DNA of 64,000 nt, from assembly GCF_009909195.1 (NCBI RefSeq), contig NZ_JAAAMU010000001.1, positions 558,001-622,000 of the forward strand, in the 5' to 3' direction. Both the position numbers and the translations under genes were made by a program. The stretch comes from Paenibacillus sacheonensis (GTDB lineage: Bacteria > Bacillota > Bacilli > Paenibacillales > Paenibacillaceae). How positions within the stretch are numbered: position 1 is the stretch's first letter; each line of letters begins with the position of its first letter. Positions 1 through 8,110 of this stretch are shown piece after piece. The notes under the pieces are model-generated. The model was given only the letters and a program-made list of their open reading frames with translations. It did no database searches and was not told the DNA's origin.

Positions 1-197
1 GCTCGGCGGACGAGACGGCCAGAGAGATCAGTACGATTCTTCATGACCGCAATCGGCTTACCCGAGACGGCGAGATGCCCGTTCATCAATTCTTCTGCAG
101 CGGGGATCACCGGATGTTCCGCATGATCGCCCAGCAGTGGCTTGGCGAGCAGATCGAGCTGACGCCTGTCGTATGGCAGGTGCCCAAGATCGTCTAA
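1..197 (+). CDS. murI: Glutamate racemase, C-terminal fragment
   Basis: This is the last 64 codons of a gene that begins before the window; the frame opens at base 3 and stops at TAA 195-197. The tail contains DETAREISTILH and a SGDHRMFRMIAQQWLG stretch, typical of the C-terminus of Firmicute glutamate racemases (RacE/MurI), which interconvert L- and D-glutamate to supply D-Glu for peptidoglycan. The catalytic cysteines lie outside the window and cannot be checked. A strong terminator follows directly. The family call rests on the tail alone. Confidence 0.7.
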   Translation, partial: SADETAREISTILHDRNRLTRDGEMPVHQFFCSGDHRMFRMIAQQWLGEQIELTPVVWQVPKIV

Positions 198-213
198 TAC
201 GAGAAAGCTTGGC

Positions 214-247
214 CGCCGTCGCGCTTACGCGACGGCGTTTTTTGTTT
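214..247 (+). terminator. Rho-independent terminator after glutamate racemase
   Basis: A perfect 10-bp stem (214-223 with 228-237, loop CTTA) is followed by six T and then GTTTT. It lies 17 bases after the racemase stop codon and separates that gene from the downstream peptidase. Confidence 0.9.
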
Positions 248-318
248 TGGCATGCGTTCCGGCGCGTCGGCATAGCATGAAGCATGTGAGATGACAAGAA
301 CCTGACAGAGGTGATCCG

Positions 319-1536
319 ATGCTGCCCTATGTCGTGCAATCGGGCGATACGCTGCTGCGCATCGCCCGCACGTTCAACGTGAATAAGGAATCGCTGCTCG
401 CGGCGAATCCCGGCCTGTCCCCGGCCGAACCGCCGTATCCGGGCCTTCTGTTGTCGATTCCCGTGCAGACGGCTTCCATATACCGCGTCCAGCCTGGCGA
501 CACGCTGCTCGGAATTGCCGGAAAGTTCAGCCTGACGCTTCATGCGATTCTGAATGCCAACGGGCACCAAGACCTGAAGCGGCTTCAGGCCGGAACGCTG
601 CTTACGCTGCCCTGCGCCGGCAGAGGCCGCATCGTGGACGGACGCGCCGAATACGGCCAGCGCGAGCTGACGGCAGACGTGGATGCGCTGCTCCGTGCTT
701 ATCCGCTGCTGCAGGCGGAGACGATCGGAGCAAGCGTCATGGGCAAGCCGCTAATCGCCATCCGGCTCGGAGAAGGTCCGGTTAAGGTGCATATGAATGC
801 GGGCATGCATGCGAATGAATGGATCACGACTCCGCTCCTGATGGCGTTTCTCGAAGACGCGGCCAAGGCCGCCACGTTCGGGGAGAGCTTATGCGGCATG
901 GATATGCCGGCGCTGCTGCAGCGCGTGACGTTATGGGTCGTCCCGCTCGTGAACCCCGACGGAGCGGAGCTGGCGCAGGAGGGACTACGGGCGGACCATC
1001 CGCATGCGGCGGAGCTGCTCAAGTGGAATCGGGGTTCCCGTCGTTTTCAGAAATGGAAGGCGAACATTCGCGGCGTCGATCTGAACGACCAGTTTCCCGC
1101 CTTCTGGGAAGAAGAGAGCGCCCGAAGAGACACGGAAGGACCTGGCCCGCGCGATTATCCGGGGCCAAGTCCGCTGTCGGAGCCGGAAGCGAAGGCGCTT
1201 GCCGAATTTACGGAGGCGCAGCAGTTCGATCTCGTCGTTGCCCTGCACAGCCAAGGGCAGGAGATTTATTGGAATTACCGGGGCTACGAACCGCCCGAAG
1301 CGGAGCGGATCGCCCGCAGGCTCGGCAAGGCAAGCGGCTATAAACCCGTGAAGCTGTCCGGCAGCGACGCGGGTTACAAGGACTGGTTTATTTTCCAATA
1401 TCGCAAGCCCGGCTTCACCGTCGAGGTCGGCTTCGGCGTCAATCCGCTTCCGGTGGAGTCGTTCCCGGACTTGAACGACGAGGTTCGGCTGCTGCTCGCC
1501 GCCGTCTTGGAGGCGGCCCGCTCGATTGTGCTATAA
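319..1536 (+). CDS. LysM-containing M14 zinc peptidase (gamma-D-glutamyl-diamino acid endopeptidase type)
   Basis: A 405-residue protein with two N-terminal LysM domains (about residues 3-48 and 54-98, each with a V-x-SGDTL or VxPGDTL start) and a peptidase M14 domain from about 115 onward. Zinc ligands are visible as H164-x-x-E167 (in MHANEW) and H310 (ALHSQGQ); the NPDG and GVDLN motifs are present and E369 fits the catalytic glutamate. This architecture is known from enzymes that cut the gamma-D-Glu-diaminopimelate bond in peptidoglycan peptides, in sporulation or wall recycling. There is no signal peptide, so the protein is probably cytoplasmic or delivered to the forespore. The ATG at 319 has GAGGTGA just upstream. 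Substrate is inferred from the family. Confidence 0.88.
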   Translation: MLPYVVQSGDTLLRIARTFNVNKESLLAANPGLSPAEPPYPGLLLSIPVQTASIYRVQPGDTLLGIAGKFSLTLHAILNANGHQDLKRLQAGTLLTLPCAGRGRIVDGRAEYGQRELTADVDALLRAYPLLQAETIGASVMGKPLIAIRLGEGPVKVHMNAGMHANEWITTPLLMAFLEDAAKAATFGESLCGMDMPALLQRVTLWVVPLVNPDGAELAQEGLRADHPHAAELLKWNRGSRRFQKWKANIRGVDLNDQFPAFWEEESARRDTEGPGPRDYPGPSPLSEPEAKALAEFTEAQQFDLVVALHSQGQEIYWNYRGYEPPEAERIARRLGKASGYKPVKLSGSDAGYKDWFIFQYRKPGFTVEVGFGVNPLPVESFPDLNDEVRLLLAAVLEAARSIVL

Positions 1537-1563
1537 TAAGCGCATGAGAAGGAGGCGGTGTAT

Positions 1564-1803
1564 ATGCGCAAGCTGCTGTCGCTCCGCCATTGGCGGGCCG
1601 TGTTTGTCCGAATCTTCCGGTTGCTGACCGCAAAGGAAGTTCGGCTGTTGGACAAGCTTCTGTATCTCGTTCCCGTCCTGTTGTATTGGGTGCTTCCGGA
1701 TGTCATGCCTTTCGTTCCGATCGACGACATTGCCGTTACGATGATTGCCGCGGAAGGGTACACCCGGTATATGGAACGAAAATACGGCCGCGTCGTCAAG
1801 TAA
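1564..1803 (+). CDS. DUF1232 (YkvA-like) small membrane-associated protein
   Basis: A 79-residue protein with the DUF1232 core: LLDKLLYLVPVLLYWVLPD followed by a conserved PIDDIA stretch. The hydrophobic part, about residues 30-45, probably lies in or on the membrane. The function of the family is unknown. The ATG at 1564 is chosen over the GTG at 1558 because AAGGAGG (1549-1555) sits 8 bases before the ATG but only 2 before the GTG. It starts 28 bases after the peptidase stop and is probably cotranscribed with it. Confidence 0.75.
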   Translation: MRKLLSLRHWRAVFVRIFRLLTAKEVRLLDKLLYLVPVLLYWVLPDVMPFVPIDDIAVTMIAAEGYTRYMERKYGRVVK

Positions 1804-1806
1804 CGG

Positions 1807-1835
1807 TTGAACATTGGACGAGGTTTCTATACAAT
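1807..1835 (+). promoter_or_regulatory. Sigma-A-type promoter for the HesB-like gene
   Basis: TTGAAC (1807-1812), a 17-base spacer and TACAAT (1830-1835) match the vegetative consensus at 4/6 and 5/6. It lies just after the DUF1232 gene and about 90 bases before the HesB-like start. Confidence 0.6.
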
Positions 1836-1927
1836 AGAGTAAATAAAGTAGGCTAGAACAAGCACTATACATGACGGAGCTCCCAAGAGCGAACGGACTC
1901 CATCAACATAAAGGAGACGAAGAAGCT

Positions 1928-2230
1928 GTGAATATCAAAATCACGCGCAATGCCGCGAAGGTCCTTCGCGAAGAGATCGATAAACCGGAAAACGACGGCA
2001 AGTTCCTGCGGGTGTTCGTCACGCATTCTCACGGCGACCACGCCCACTACGGCATGAAGATGGACGATGCCGCTGCGAACGACGAGATCATCGAGACGGA
2101 CAAGGACATCAAGGTGGTGCTCGAACAAGGCGTGGAGCTGCTGGACGGCGTGCGCATCGACTATTTCTACGTGCCGCAGGAAGGCTTCTCGATTTCGAAC
2201 CCAACCAAAGGCAACCACGGCGACCACTAA
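1928..2230 (+). CDS. HesB/IscA-like protein lacking the conserved cysteines
   Basis: A 100-residue protein with the fold signature of A-type Fe-S carriers: NIKITRNAAKVLREEI at the start, a middle YGMKMDD segment and a late GFSISNP. In true IscA/SufA proteins a Cys sits before the middle motif and a CGC near the C-terminus. Here the middle site reads THSHGDHAHYGM and the tail ends KGNHGDH, so there is no cysteine at all but many histidines. It therefore cannot be a classical cluster carrier; metal binding through histidines is only a guess. The GTG at 1928 is preferred to the ATG at 1871 because AAAGGAG (about 1910-1916) precedes it. DUF1450 follows 25 bases downstream. Confidence 0.75.
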   Translation: MNIKITRNAAKVLREEIDKPENDGKFLRVFVTHSHGDHAHYGMKMDDAAANDEIIETDKDIKVVLEQGVELLDGVRIDYFYVPQEGFSISNPTKGNHGDH

Positions 2231-2255
2231 TTGAATTCGGTTTGGGGAGAGAAAC

Positions 2256-2480
2256 ATGGCGAACGATATCCGCATTTGCGACAAATGCAAACATATCCGC
2301 ACGAAGACGATGCTGCCGAAGCTGCAGAAGCTAGTGCCAGACGCGGAGATTCAAGTCGCGTGCAAATCGTACTGCGGCCCTTGCTCGCGGTTTGCGTTCA
2401 TTTTCATTAACGGCCGTTATATCACGGCACCGACCGAGGATGAAGCGATCGAGAAGGCAAGCAAATATATCAAGAAGTAA
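2256..2480 (+). CDS. DUF1450 family protein
   Basis: A 74-residue protein with two cysteine clusters, CDKCKH near the start and CKSYCGPC in the middle, followed by FAFIFINGRYITAPT. This matches the DUF1450 family of small Bacilli proteins, whose function is not known; the paired cysteines suggest metal or redox chemistry. The start has GGGGAGAG upstream. The last four codons, ATCAAGAAGTAA, resemble the repeat unit that fills the downstream region. Confidence 0.8.
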   Translation: MANDIRICDKCKHIRTKTMLPKLQKLVPDAEIQVACKSYCGPCSRFAFIFINGRYITAPTEDEAIEKASKYIKK

Positions 2481-2590
2481 ACAAAGAGATCGTCAAGAAA
2501 CGATCAAGAAACGATCAATGAATAATCAAGAAGTAATCAAGAAGTAATTAAGAAGTAATTAAGATACGCTCACGAAACGATCAAGAAATA
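2481..2590 (+). repeat. Degenerate short tandem repeats after DUF1450
   Basis: The 110 bases after the stop codon are built of imperfect 10-12 base units of the types ATCAAGAAACG and ATCAAGAAGTA; the cleanest run is about 2524-2564. The unit is nearly the same as the final codons of the preceding gene, suggesting expansion by slippage from the gene end. No coding frame runs through it. Confidence 0.7.
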
Positions 2591-2593
2591 AAC

Positions 2594-2640
2594 GAAAGAC
2601 CCTCCAACCGGCCATCTTGCCGGCAGAGGGTCTTTTAGTT
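2594..2640. terminator. Bidirectional terminator between DUF1450 and the LTA-synthase-like gene
   Basis: Outer stem AAGACCCTC (2596-2604) pairs with GAGGGTCTT (2626-2634), with an inner CCGGC/GCCGG pair. T-rich sequence follows on the plus strand and the minus-strand gene ends at 2641, so it probably serves both convergent genes. Confidence 0.8.
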
Positions 2641-4650
2641 TTATTCGCGCTTGGCATGCATCGCCGGAACCAGGTCATGCCCGACGACGAGATCGGATGC
2701 TTCCAATTCCTTGCGCGCTTCAGCCACTCCCGCAGCGCAGGCGCTTGAATCTGCCAGCAGGCGGCCGTCCGTGGATGCGTAACATTTGCTATGTTCCTCG
2801 AGTCCGTCCTCGGCGGGCATATAGATCACGCGGTCGTCGATGAACGCGCCGTTTCGGAAGACGACCCGTTTCCCCGCAAGCGGCTGCTTCGTAACGAGCG
2901 GCGTGCCGATCATCGTCAGCCCGCTGCTCGGGATCCCGAGCAGGTGAAGAACGGTCGGCGTCACGTCAAGCTGGCCGCCGGCCTGGCTGTACGTCCCGGC
3001 GTGCGCATCGTCCGGCAGGTGGACGACCAGCGGAACGCCTTTCAGAATGCGGAAGCGGTCTGCTTCGTCGAGCTGGCGTCCGAGGAAATCCTCGAACGGC
3101 TGCCAGTCGGGAATGGAATTGTCGTGGTCCCCATAGAACAGGAAGATCGAGCGGTTCCATAAACCTGCAGATTTCAGCTCGTCCACCAGCACGCCGATGG
3201 CGGCATCGACATAATGGACCGCCTCCAAGTAATCGCCGAACATCGTGCCTTTGAACTTGCCCACGTCGAGCGTTTGGACCTTGGCCGGCAGCGTATACGG
3301 ATGATGGCTGGATAGCGAGATCATGAAGGAGTAGAACGGCTGACGCTGCGTCTTCATGATCGACACGGACTGCTTGAAGAACGACTTGTCGCCGAGCGAC
3401 CAGCCGAGCGGCTCGTCGATGACGAAGGCCTTCTTGCTGAAGAACTGGTCGTACCCCAGCGTGTCGTACATGATATTCCGGTTCCAGAAGCCGCCGTCGT
3501 ACGCATGGAACACGTTTGCCATATAGCCGTAGTCCTTCAGCGTCAGCGCCATGCTGTCGTAGCTGTGATCCGCGAATCGGGTGAATACGGAGCCCGACGG
3601 CATCGGCTGCAGCGAGGCGTTGGCGGCCAGATCGGCGTCGGATGTTCGTCCCTGCGCCGTCTGGTGATAGAAATGATCGAAATACAGCGATGTGGCCATC
3701 AGCTTATTGATGTTCGGCGTGACTTCCTGGCCGCCGATCCGCTGCCCGATGACGAAGCTCTGGAACGCCTCCAGCTGCAGGAGGATGACATTGGCCTCTT
3801 TGTACTGGCCGAACAGCGGGTCGGTCTTGTCGAGGCCGGCGCGGACTTGCCCGCGTGCGGAGAACCATTGCTTCGCCTCTCCGATCTGCTCCGCCGTCGC
3901 CGCATTGTCGTGGAACCAATGCTCGTCGGCATAGCGGTAGATGTCGTACCCATGGAATCCGAGAACGCCGGTTACGTTATAGAGCGACAAGTTCCACCAA
4001 TTGCCGCTGAACACGCCATGCGCCCATGTCTTCTGGGCTTTATGGACAGGTACGTACACGAGCGAGAAGCCGATTAAGAATACGACGGCACTCGTGGCGA
4101 GTCGAGCGGGGAACGTTCGGACAGGGGACGGCTTCGATGCCGTGGTTCCCGTCGCCCTGCGCATGCGATCGCGGCGTCGACGTTTGCCGATAACGGCGAG
4201 CACGCCTAGGGGGAGCAGCGCCAGCCAGTCCGCGAACAGCCACAGATCCCGCCATGACAGCAGCGCATGGATGCTGCCGCCAAGCTCTCCGACTTGACCC
4301 GCTTGGAACAGAACGGGAATCGTGATCAAATCCTGAAAGTAGCGAAAATAGAGCAAATCGCTGTATAAGAGCGCCGTCAGCGCGAGATCCAGAACGATGA
4401 GCGCGAGCAGCCGGCCTTGCCTTGGCAGCCATAGCGTCCAGAATGACAGCAGGGCCAGCGTTCCGACGGCGACCAGACGGTCGTCCCGATTCATATCCAT
4501 ATAAGGCACGTGAATGAACCGGTCGAAGAGGGCGAGCTTGAACAGCATCAGCGCAATGAACAAGAAGAGATCAAGCCGCGGCAGCAGGGCGGCAAAGCGA
4601 AACGGCGCCCGAAGTCGGCGCCGCTTGCGGGAAAGCTCCGGGATGCTCAT
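2641..4650 (-). CDS. LTA synthase family protein (membrane phosphoglycerol transferase, sulfatase fold)
   Basis: A 669-residue protein with about five transmembrane segments in the first 200 residues and an extracellular sulfatase-like domain from about 285. Visible active-site features are E294 (LQLEAFQS), the nucleophile Thr near 336 in GRTSDAD and the metal-binding FYGDHD near the end of the domain. LtaS-type enzymes build polyglycerol-phosphate lipoteichoic acid from phosphatidylglycerol; primase-type or other phosphoglycerol transferases cannot be excluded. The ATG at 4650 overlaps the upstream methyltransferase stop by one base (TGATG), implying translational coupling. An in-frame ATG at 4701 would add 17 residues inside the upstream gene and is less likely. 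Confidence 0.85.
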   Translation of the reverse strand: MSIPELSRKRRRLRAPFRFAALLPRLDLFLFIALMLFKLALFDRFIHVPYMDMNRDDRLVAVGTLALLSFWTLWLPRQGRLLALIVLDLALTALLYSDLLYFRYFQDLITIPVLFQAGQVGELGGSIHALLSWRDLWLFADWLALLPLGVLAVIGKRRRRDRMRRATGTTASKPSPVRTFPARLATSAVVFLIGFSLVYVPVHKAQKTWAHGVFSGNWWNLSLYNVTGVLGFHGYDIYRYADEHWFHDNAATAEQIGEAKQWFSARGQVRAGLDKTDPLFGQYKEANVILLQLEAFQSFVIGQRIGGQEVTPNINKLMATSLYFDHFYHQTAQGRTSDADLAANASLQPMPSGSVFTRFADHSYDSMALTLKDYGYMANVFHAYDGGFWNRNIMYDTLGYDQFFSKKAFVIDEPLGWSLGDKSFFKQSVSIMKTQRQPFYSFMISLSSHHPYTLPAKVQTLDVGKFKGTMFGDYLEAVHYVDAAIGVLVDELKSAGLWNRSIFLFYGDHDNSIPDWQPFEDFLGRQLDEADRFRILKGVPLVVHLPDDAHAGTYSQAGGQLDVTPTVLHLLGIPSSGLTMIGTPLVTKQPLAGKRVVFRNGAFIDDRVIYMPAEDGLEEHSKCYASTDGRLLADSSACAAGVAEARKELEASDLVVGHDLVPAMHAKRE

Positions 4651-5792
4651 CAGCTCTGGTTGCGCGGAGGCAGCGGCCCGAAGAATTGATAGAACGTGCA
4701 CTCGAGCCGGCCGTTGAACAGCTTGCGCCGCTTGTCCGACTTGCGCCCGATCGTCTCCTCGAACGTCCTTGACTGCGTCAGCGCGAACATGGACCAGTTA
4801 GGCAGGTAGAGCATGCTGAGACCAAGCTGGCGAACGGCTTTCTCCGCGTCGGTCTCGTCGCCCAAGCGAGAGCCGTACGGCGGATTCGTGACGATGCAGC
4901 CGTAATCGCCTTCCGGCTTGATCCGGGACACCGGCATTTGCGTCAGCTTGATCTCCTTCGCGAAGCCGGCTTTCTTCACGGCTGCCGCAGCGACCTCGAG
5001 CGCGCTCGGATCGATATCGGAGCCCGCGATCTGAAGCGGAATGTCGTCCTTGACGGAATCGAACGCTTCCTCCCGCGCCTGCTCCCACAGGCTGTCCGGC
5101 ACGAGCGGCCAGCCTTCGCTGTTGAAGGTGCGGCGAAGTCCCGGCGCGATGTTCCAGCCGATCATGGCTGCTTCGATGGGGATGGTGCCGGAGCCGCAGA
5201 ACGGGTCATAGAGCGGCCGTTCCGGTCGCCAGCGGCTGAGCAGCACCATCGCCGCCGCCATCGTTTCCTTGAGCGGCGCTTCCGTGACGAGCTTGCGGTA
5301 GCCGCGTTTGTGCAGACCGGGACCGGTCGTATCGAGCGTAATCATGGCGATGTCGTTGAGCAGCCACACCTCGATAACGAACCTTGCGCCGTCCTCGTCG
5401 AACCATTCCGTGCCGTAAGCCGTTTTCATTTTCTCGACGACGGCTTTCTTCACGATGCTCTGGCAGGCCGGAACGCTGCTGAGCTGCGATTTGTGGGAAC
5501 GTCCCTCGACCGGGAATTCGCCGTTCTCGGGGATCCAGTCCGGCCAGTCGATCGCCTTTGCGCCTTCGAACAGCTCTTCGAAGGTCGTGGCGGGATATTC
5601 AGCCATCTTGATGAGAACGCGGTCCGACGTGCGGAGCCACAGGTTGGCGCGGCAGATGTCCGCGGGTCCTCCCCTGAAGATGACCCGGCCGTTCTCCACC
5701 TTCTGGTCGGTATAGCCTAGATCCAATAATTCGCGCGCGACGACCGCTTCCAGCCCCATAGGCGCCGTTGCGATCAGCTGCAGGTTATCCAT
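4650..5792 (-). CDS. THUMP-domain class I RNA methyltransferase (YpsC/RlmL-N type)
   Basis: A 380-residue protein with an N-terminal ferredoxin-like/THUMP region (about 1-160) and a methyltransferase domain. YDPFCGSGTIPIEAA is the SAM-binding loop, and IVTNPPYGSRLG is the NPPY motif of N6-adenine or N2-guanine methyltransferases. Related YpsC and RlmL proteins methylate 23S rRNA guanine. The stop codon overlaps the start of the LTA-synthase-like gene. The exact target base is not deducible here. Confidence 0.85.
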   Translation of the reverse strand: MDNLQLIATAPMGLEAVVARELLDLGYTDQKVENGRVIFRGGPADICRANLWLRTSDRVLIKMAEYPATTFEELFEGAKAIDWPDWIPENGEFPVEGRSHKSQLSSVPACQSIVKKAVVEKMKTAYGTEWFDEDGARFVIEVWLLNDIAMITLDTTGPGLHKRGYRKLVTEAPLKETMAAAMVLLSRWRPERPLYDPFCGSGTIPIEAAMIGWNIAPGLRRTFNSEGWPLVPDSLWEQAREEAFDSVKDDIPLQIAGSDIDPSALEVAAAAVKKAGFAKEIKLTQMPVSRIKPEGDYGCIVTNPPYGSRLGDETDAEKAVRQLGLSMLYLPNWSMFALTQSRTFEETIGRKSDKRRKLFNGRLECTFYQFFGPLPPRNQS

Positions 5793-5922
5793 TGTTTTCG
5801 ATTCCTCCGTCTTCCAATCGCCGCTTGTATTGCATCAGCGAAAATCATACAATCAAGTATAGTCATCATAAGGTTGCATTACAAACGTTATCTCATAGAA
5901 TCGGCGAGGAGAGTGGTTCGGA

Positions 5923-6558
5923 ATGACGACAGAAGCGACGGAACGATACGTGGACGGCCTGTTGGGCGAGGATGCGGATTTGGCGCGCGTCCATGCGTCG
6001 ATCGAGGCGCAGGGCATGCCTCAAATCTCGATCGCGTCCGGCTATGGCAAACTGCTGACGATGCTCGTTCGGATGAAGGGAGCCCGCAATGTACTGGAAA
6101 TCGGCGCATTGGGCGGTTACAGCGGCATATGTCTGGCACGGGGACTGCAGGACGGCGGCCGATTGACTTCGCTCGAGCTGATGCAGGACTACGCGGATAC
6201 CGCAAAGTCCAATCTCGAAGCAGCGGGTCTTGGCGACCGCGTGGAGTACGTGGTCGGCGATGCCAAGGAGAGTCTGGCCGCGTTGGAGAAGGAAGGACGC
6301 ACATTCGATTTCTTCTTCATCGATGCGGATAAAGAAAGCTACCCGGTCTACTTGGAATGGGCGATCAAGCTCGGCAATCCGGGAGCCGTCATTACGGGCG
6401 ACAACGCCTTGCTGCACGGCAGGACGATCGATCCCGAGAAGAACGGTCCCTCTGTGCAGGCGATGCGTACGTTCAACGAAGCGATGGTCGGCGACGAGCG
6501 GCTCACGGGAACGCTGCTGCCGGCATACGACGGCTTGGCGATTGCGATGATTAAGTAG
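5923..6558 (+). CDS. SAM-dependent O-methyltransferase (class I, COMT-like)
   Basis: A 211-residue protein of the caffeoyl-CoA O-methyltransferase-like family. Motif I is VLEIGALGGYSGICLARGL (about residues 46-64) and DFFFIDADKESYPVYLEWA carries the metal/SAM-binding aspartates. GDNALLHGRTIDP is the usual next motif. Bacterial relatives include TrmR, which methylates 5-hydroxyuridine in tRNA, and enzymes acting on small phenols; the sequence alone does not decide. AGGAGAG precedes the ATG. Confidence 0.82.
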   Translation: MTTEATERYVDGLLGEDADLARVHASIEAQGMPQISIASGYGKLLTMLVRMKGARNVLEIGALGGYSGICLARGLQDGGRLTSLELMQDYADTAKSNLEAAGLGDRVEYVVGDAKESLAALEKEGRTFDFFFIDADKESYPVYLEWAIKLGNPGAVITGDNALLHGRTIDPEKNGPSVQAMRTFNEAMVGDERLTGTLLPAYDGLAIAMIK

Positions 6559-6629
6559 CGCCGGCAGCTTCGTCCATGCCGAAACATCGAGCCGTGCGGA
6601 AGGAAACTTTGCCTGTTAACGCGGCAACA

Positions 6630-6680
6630 ACGAAGAACCGGCAAGTCCCCTTGACTAAGGCGACTTGCCGGTTTTTCGTT
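6630..6680. terminator. Bidirectional terminator
   Basis: AACCGGCAAGTC (6636-6647) pairs with GACTTGCCGGTT (6662-6673) followed by TTTCGTT; flanking CGAA/TTCG extends the stem. It sits between the convergent O-methyltransferase and MFS transporter genes. Confidence 0.88.
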
Positions 6681-6685
6681 GCGGG

Positions 6686-7900
6686 TTATTCCCGTTTGAC
6701 CATTACCCGCTTCGAGACGAGCGTCTGCCTCACCCACAGCGCATTGACGAAGAACAAGAGCGAAGAGATTAGAAAGACGCCTCCGATACCGGTCCAGCCG
6801 GAGACCAGACCGCCGACGATAGGACCGACCATATTGCCAAGCGAGAGCATGCTGGTGTTCAGGCTGAATGCCCGCCCTTCCATGCCGTCCGGCGTGAACC
6901 GGCGCACGAGCGCGTTGACGGAGGGAATCAACCCGCCGAGGAAGCAGCCCTGCAGCAGCCGGAACAGCAGCAGCTGCCAGACCGAGCCGGCGAATGCCTG
7001 CGGGATGAACAGCAGGGCGGCTCCGACGAGCGAGATGCCGAGCACGCGTTCCTGGCCGATCCTGTCGCTCAGCTTGCCGAGCAGCGGAGCGGCGACCATG
7101 TTCGTAATGCCGGCCGCCGAACTGACGAAGCCCGCCCAGAAGGCCAGGTTGACGTCCGTTCCGTGCAGCTTCTGCACATAGAGCGGCATCAGCGGGTTGG
7201 GACCGATCATCGCGAATTGGAGCAGGAACGTTACGGCGAACAGCGCCGTCAGCTGCGGCACGCCGCTCAGCTGCCTGAACCCGGCGATGACGGACACGTT
7301 CGGCTTCGCGGCGGCCTCCGCGCGGTTGAACCGTTCCTTGACGACGAAGAAGGCGAGCATGGAGGCTGCGAACAACGAGGCGCCGGTCAAGTAGAAGATC
7401 GGCCGGTAGCCCACGGCGTCCGCCAGCAGGCCGCCGAGGAACGGGCCCAGAATCGTGCCCGCGATGCCTCCGGATTGCAGCGTGCCCATGGCGAAGCCCA
7501 TCTTCTCCTTCGGCGTCGTCGCGGAGACGAGCGAGACGGCCGCCGGATTGAAGCCGGAGATGGTCCCGTTGACCATCCGGAGAACGAGCAGATGCCACGG
7601 CGACGTCGCGAAGCCCATCAGCACCATCACGATCGCCATCCCGAAGCCGGAGCGAAGAAGCATCATTTTCCGGCCGTACTTGTCCGACAGCTTGCCCCAG
7701 AGCGGCTGGAACAGGAATGCGGTGACGAAGTTGCCGGCGAATATGACGCCCGACCACGTCGCGATCTCATGCGGGTCCGTCATGCCGATCCGAGGACTTT
7801 GCAGGTAGAGGGACATAAATGGCATGATCATCGTCATGCCGCCCATGACCAGAAACTGTCCGATCCAAAGCACGCCTAGATTTTTTTTCCAAGGTTCCAT
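6686..7900 (-). CDS. MFS transporter (MdtG-like, probable drug efflux)
   Basis: A 404-residue membrane protein with about 12 hydrophobic segments. Signature A of the major facilitator family is visible as GKLSDKYGRKMMLLRSG after the second segment and in degenerate form as GKLSDRIGQER in the second half. The RMVNGTISGFNPAAVSL and GPFLGGLLAD stretches match the DHA1-type multidrug exporters of the MdtG group. Substrate is not known. The ATG at 7900 has AGGAG 5-6 bases upstream on the minus strand. Confidence 0.85.
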   Translation of the reverse strand: MEPWKKNLGVLWIGQFLVMGGMTMIMPFMSLYLQSPRIGMTDPHEIATWSGVIFAGNFVTAFLFQPLWGKLSDKYGRKMMLLRSGFGMAIVMVLMGFATSPWHLLVLRMVNGTISGFNPAAVSLVSATTPKEKMGFAMGTLQSGGIAGTILGPFLGGLLADAVGYRPIFYLTGASLFAASMLAFFVVKERFNRAEAAAKPNVSVIAGFRQLSGVPQLTALFAVTFLLQFAMIGPNPLMPLYVQKLHGTDVNLAFWAGFVSSAAGITNMVAAPLLGKLSDRIGQERVLGISLVGAALLFIPQAFAGSVWQLLLFRLLQGCFLGGLIPSVNALVRRFTPDGMEGRAFSLNTSMLSLGNMVGPIVGGLVSGWTGIGGVFLISSLLFFVNALWVRQTLVSKRVMVKRE

Positions 7901-8044
7901 TTGAATCTCCTATTCGAAGCTTGTGTCGTCGTTCAACCTGTAAGACCCAGTATACCAGTCCCTCGAAGGATGGCAAAAGTGCGTCAGGAAGGACATGGAC
8001 CTAACATTGTCATATGTTTGTCAATGATCATTCGGGCGCGGCGG

Positions 8045-8073
8045 TTGTTACGACTATCCAAAAAGGGCATAAT
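8045..8073 (+). promoter_or_regulatory. Candidate promoter of the hemE operon
   Basis: TTGTTA (8045-8050), a 17-base spacer and CATAAT (8068-8073) stand about 35 bases before the hemE start. Confidence 0.5.
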
Positions 8074-8110
8074 GGAAACGTAGGGAAAACGATAGAAATG
8101 GGGAACTTCA

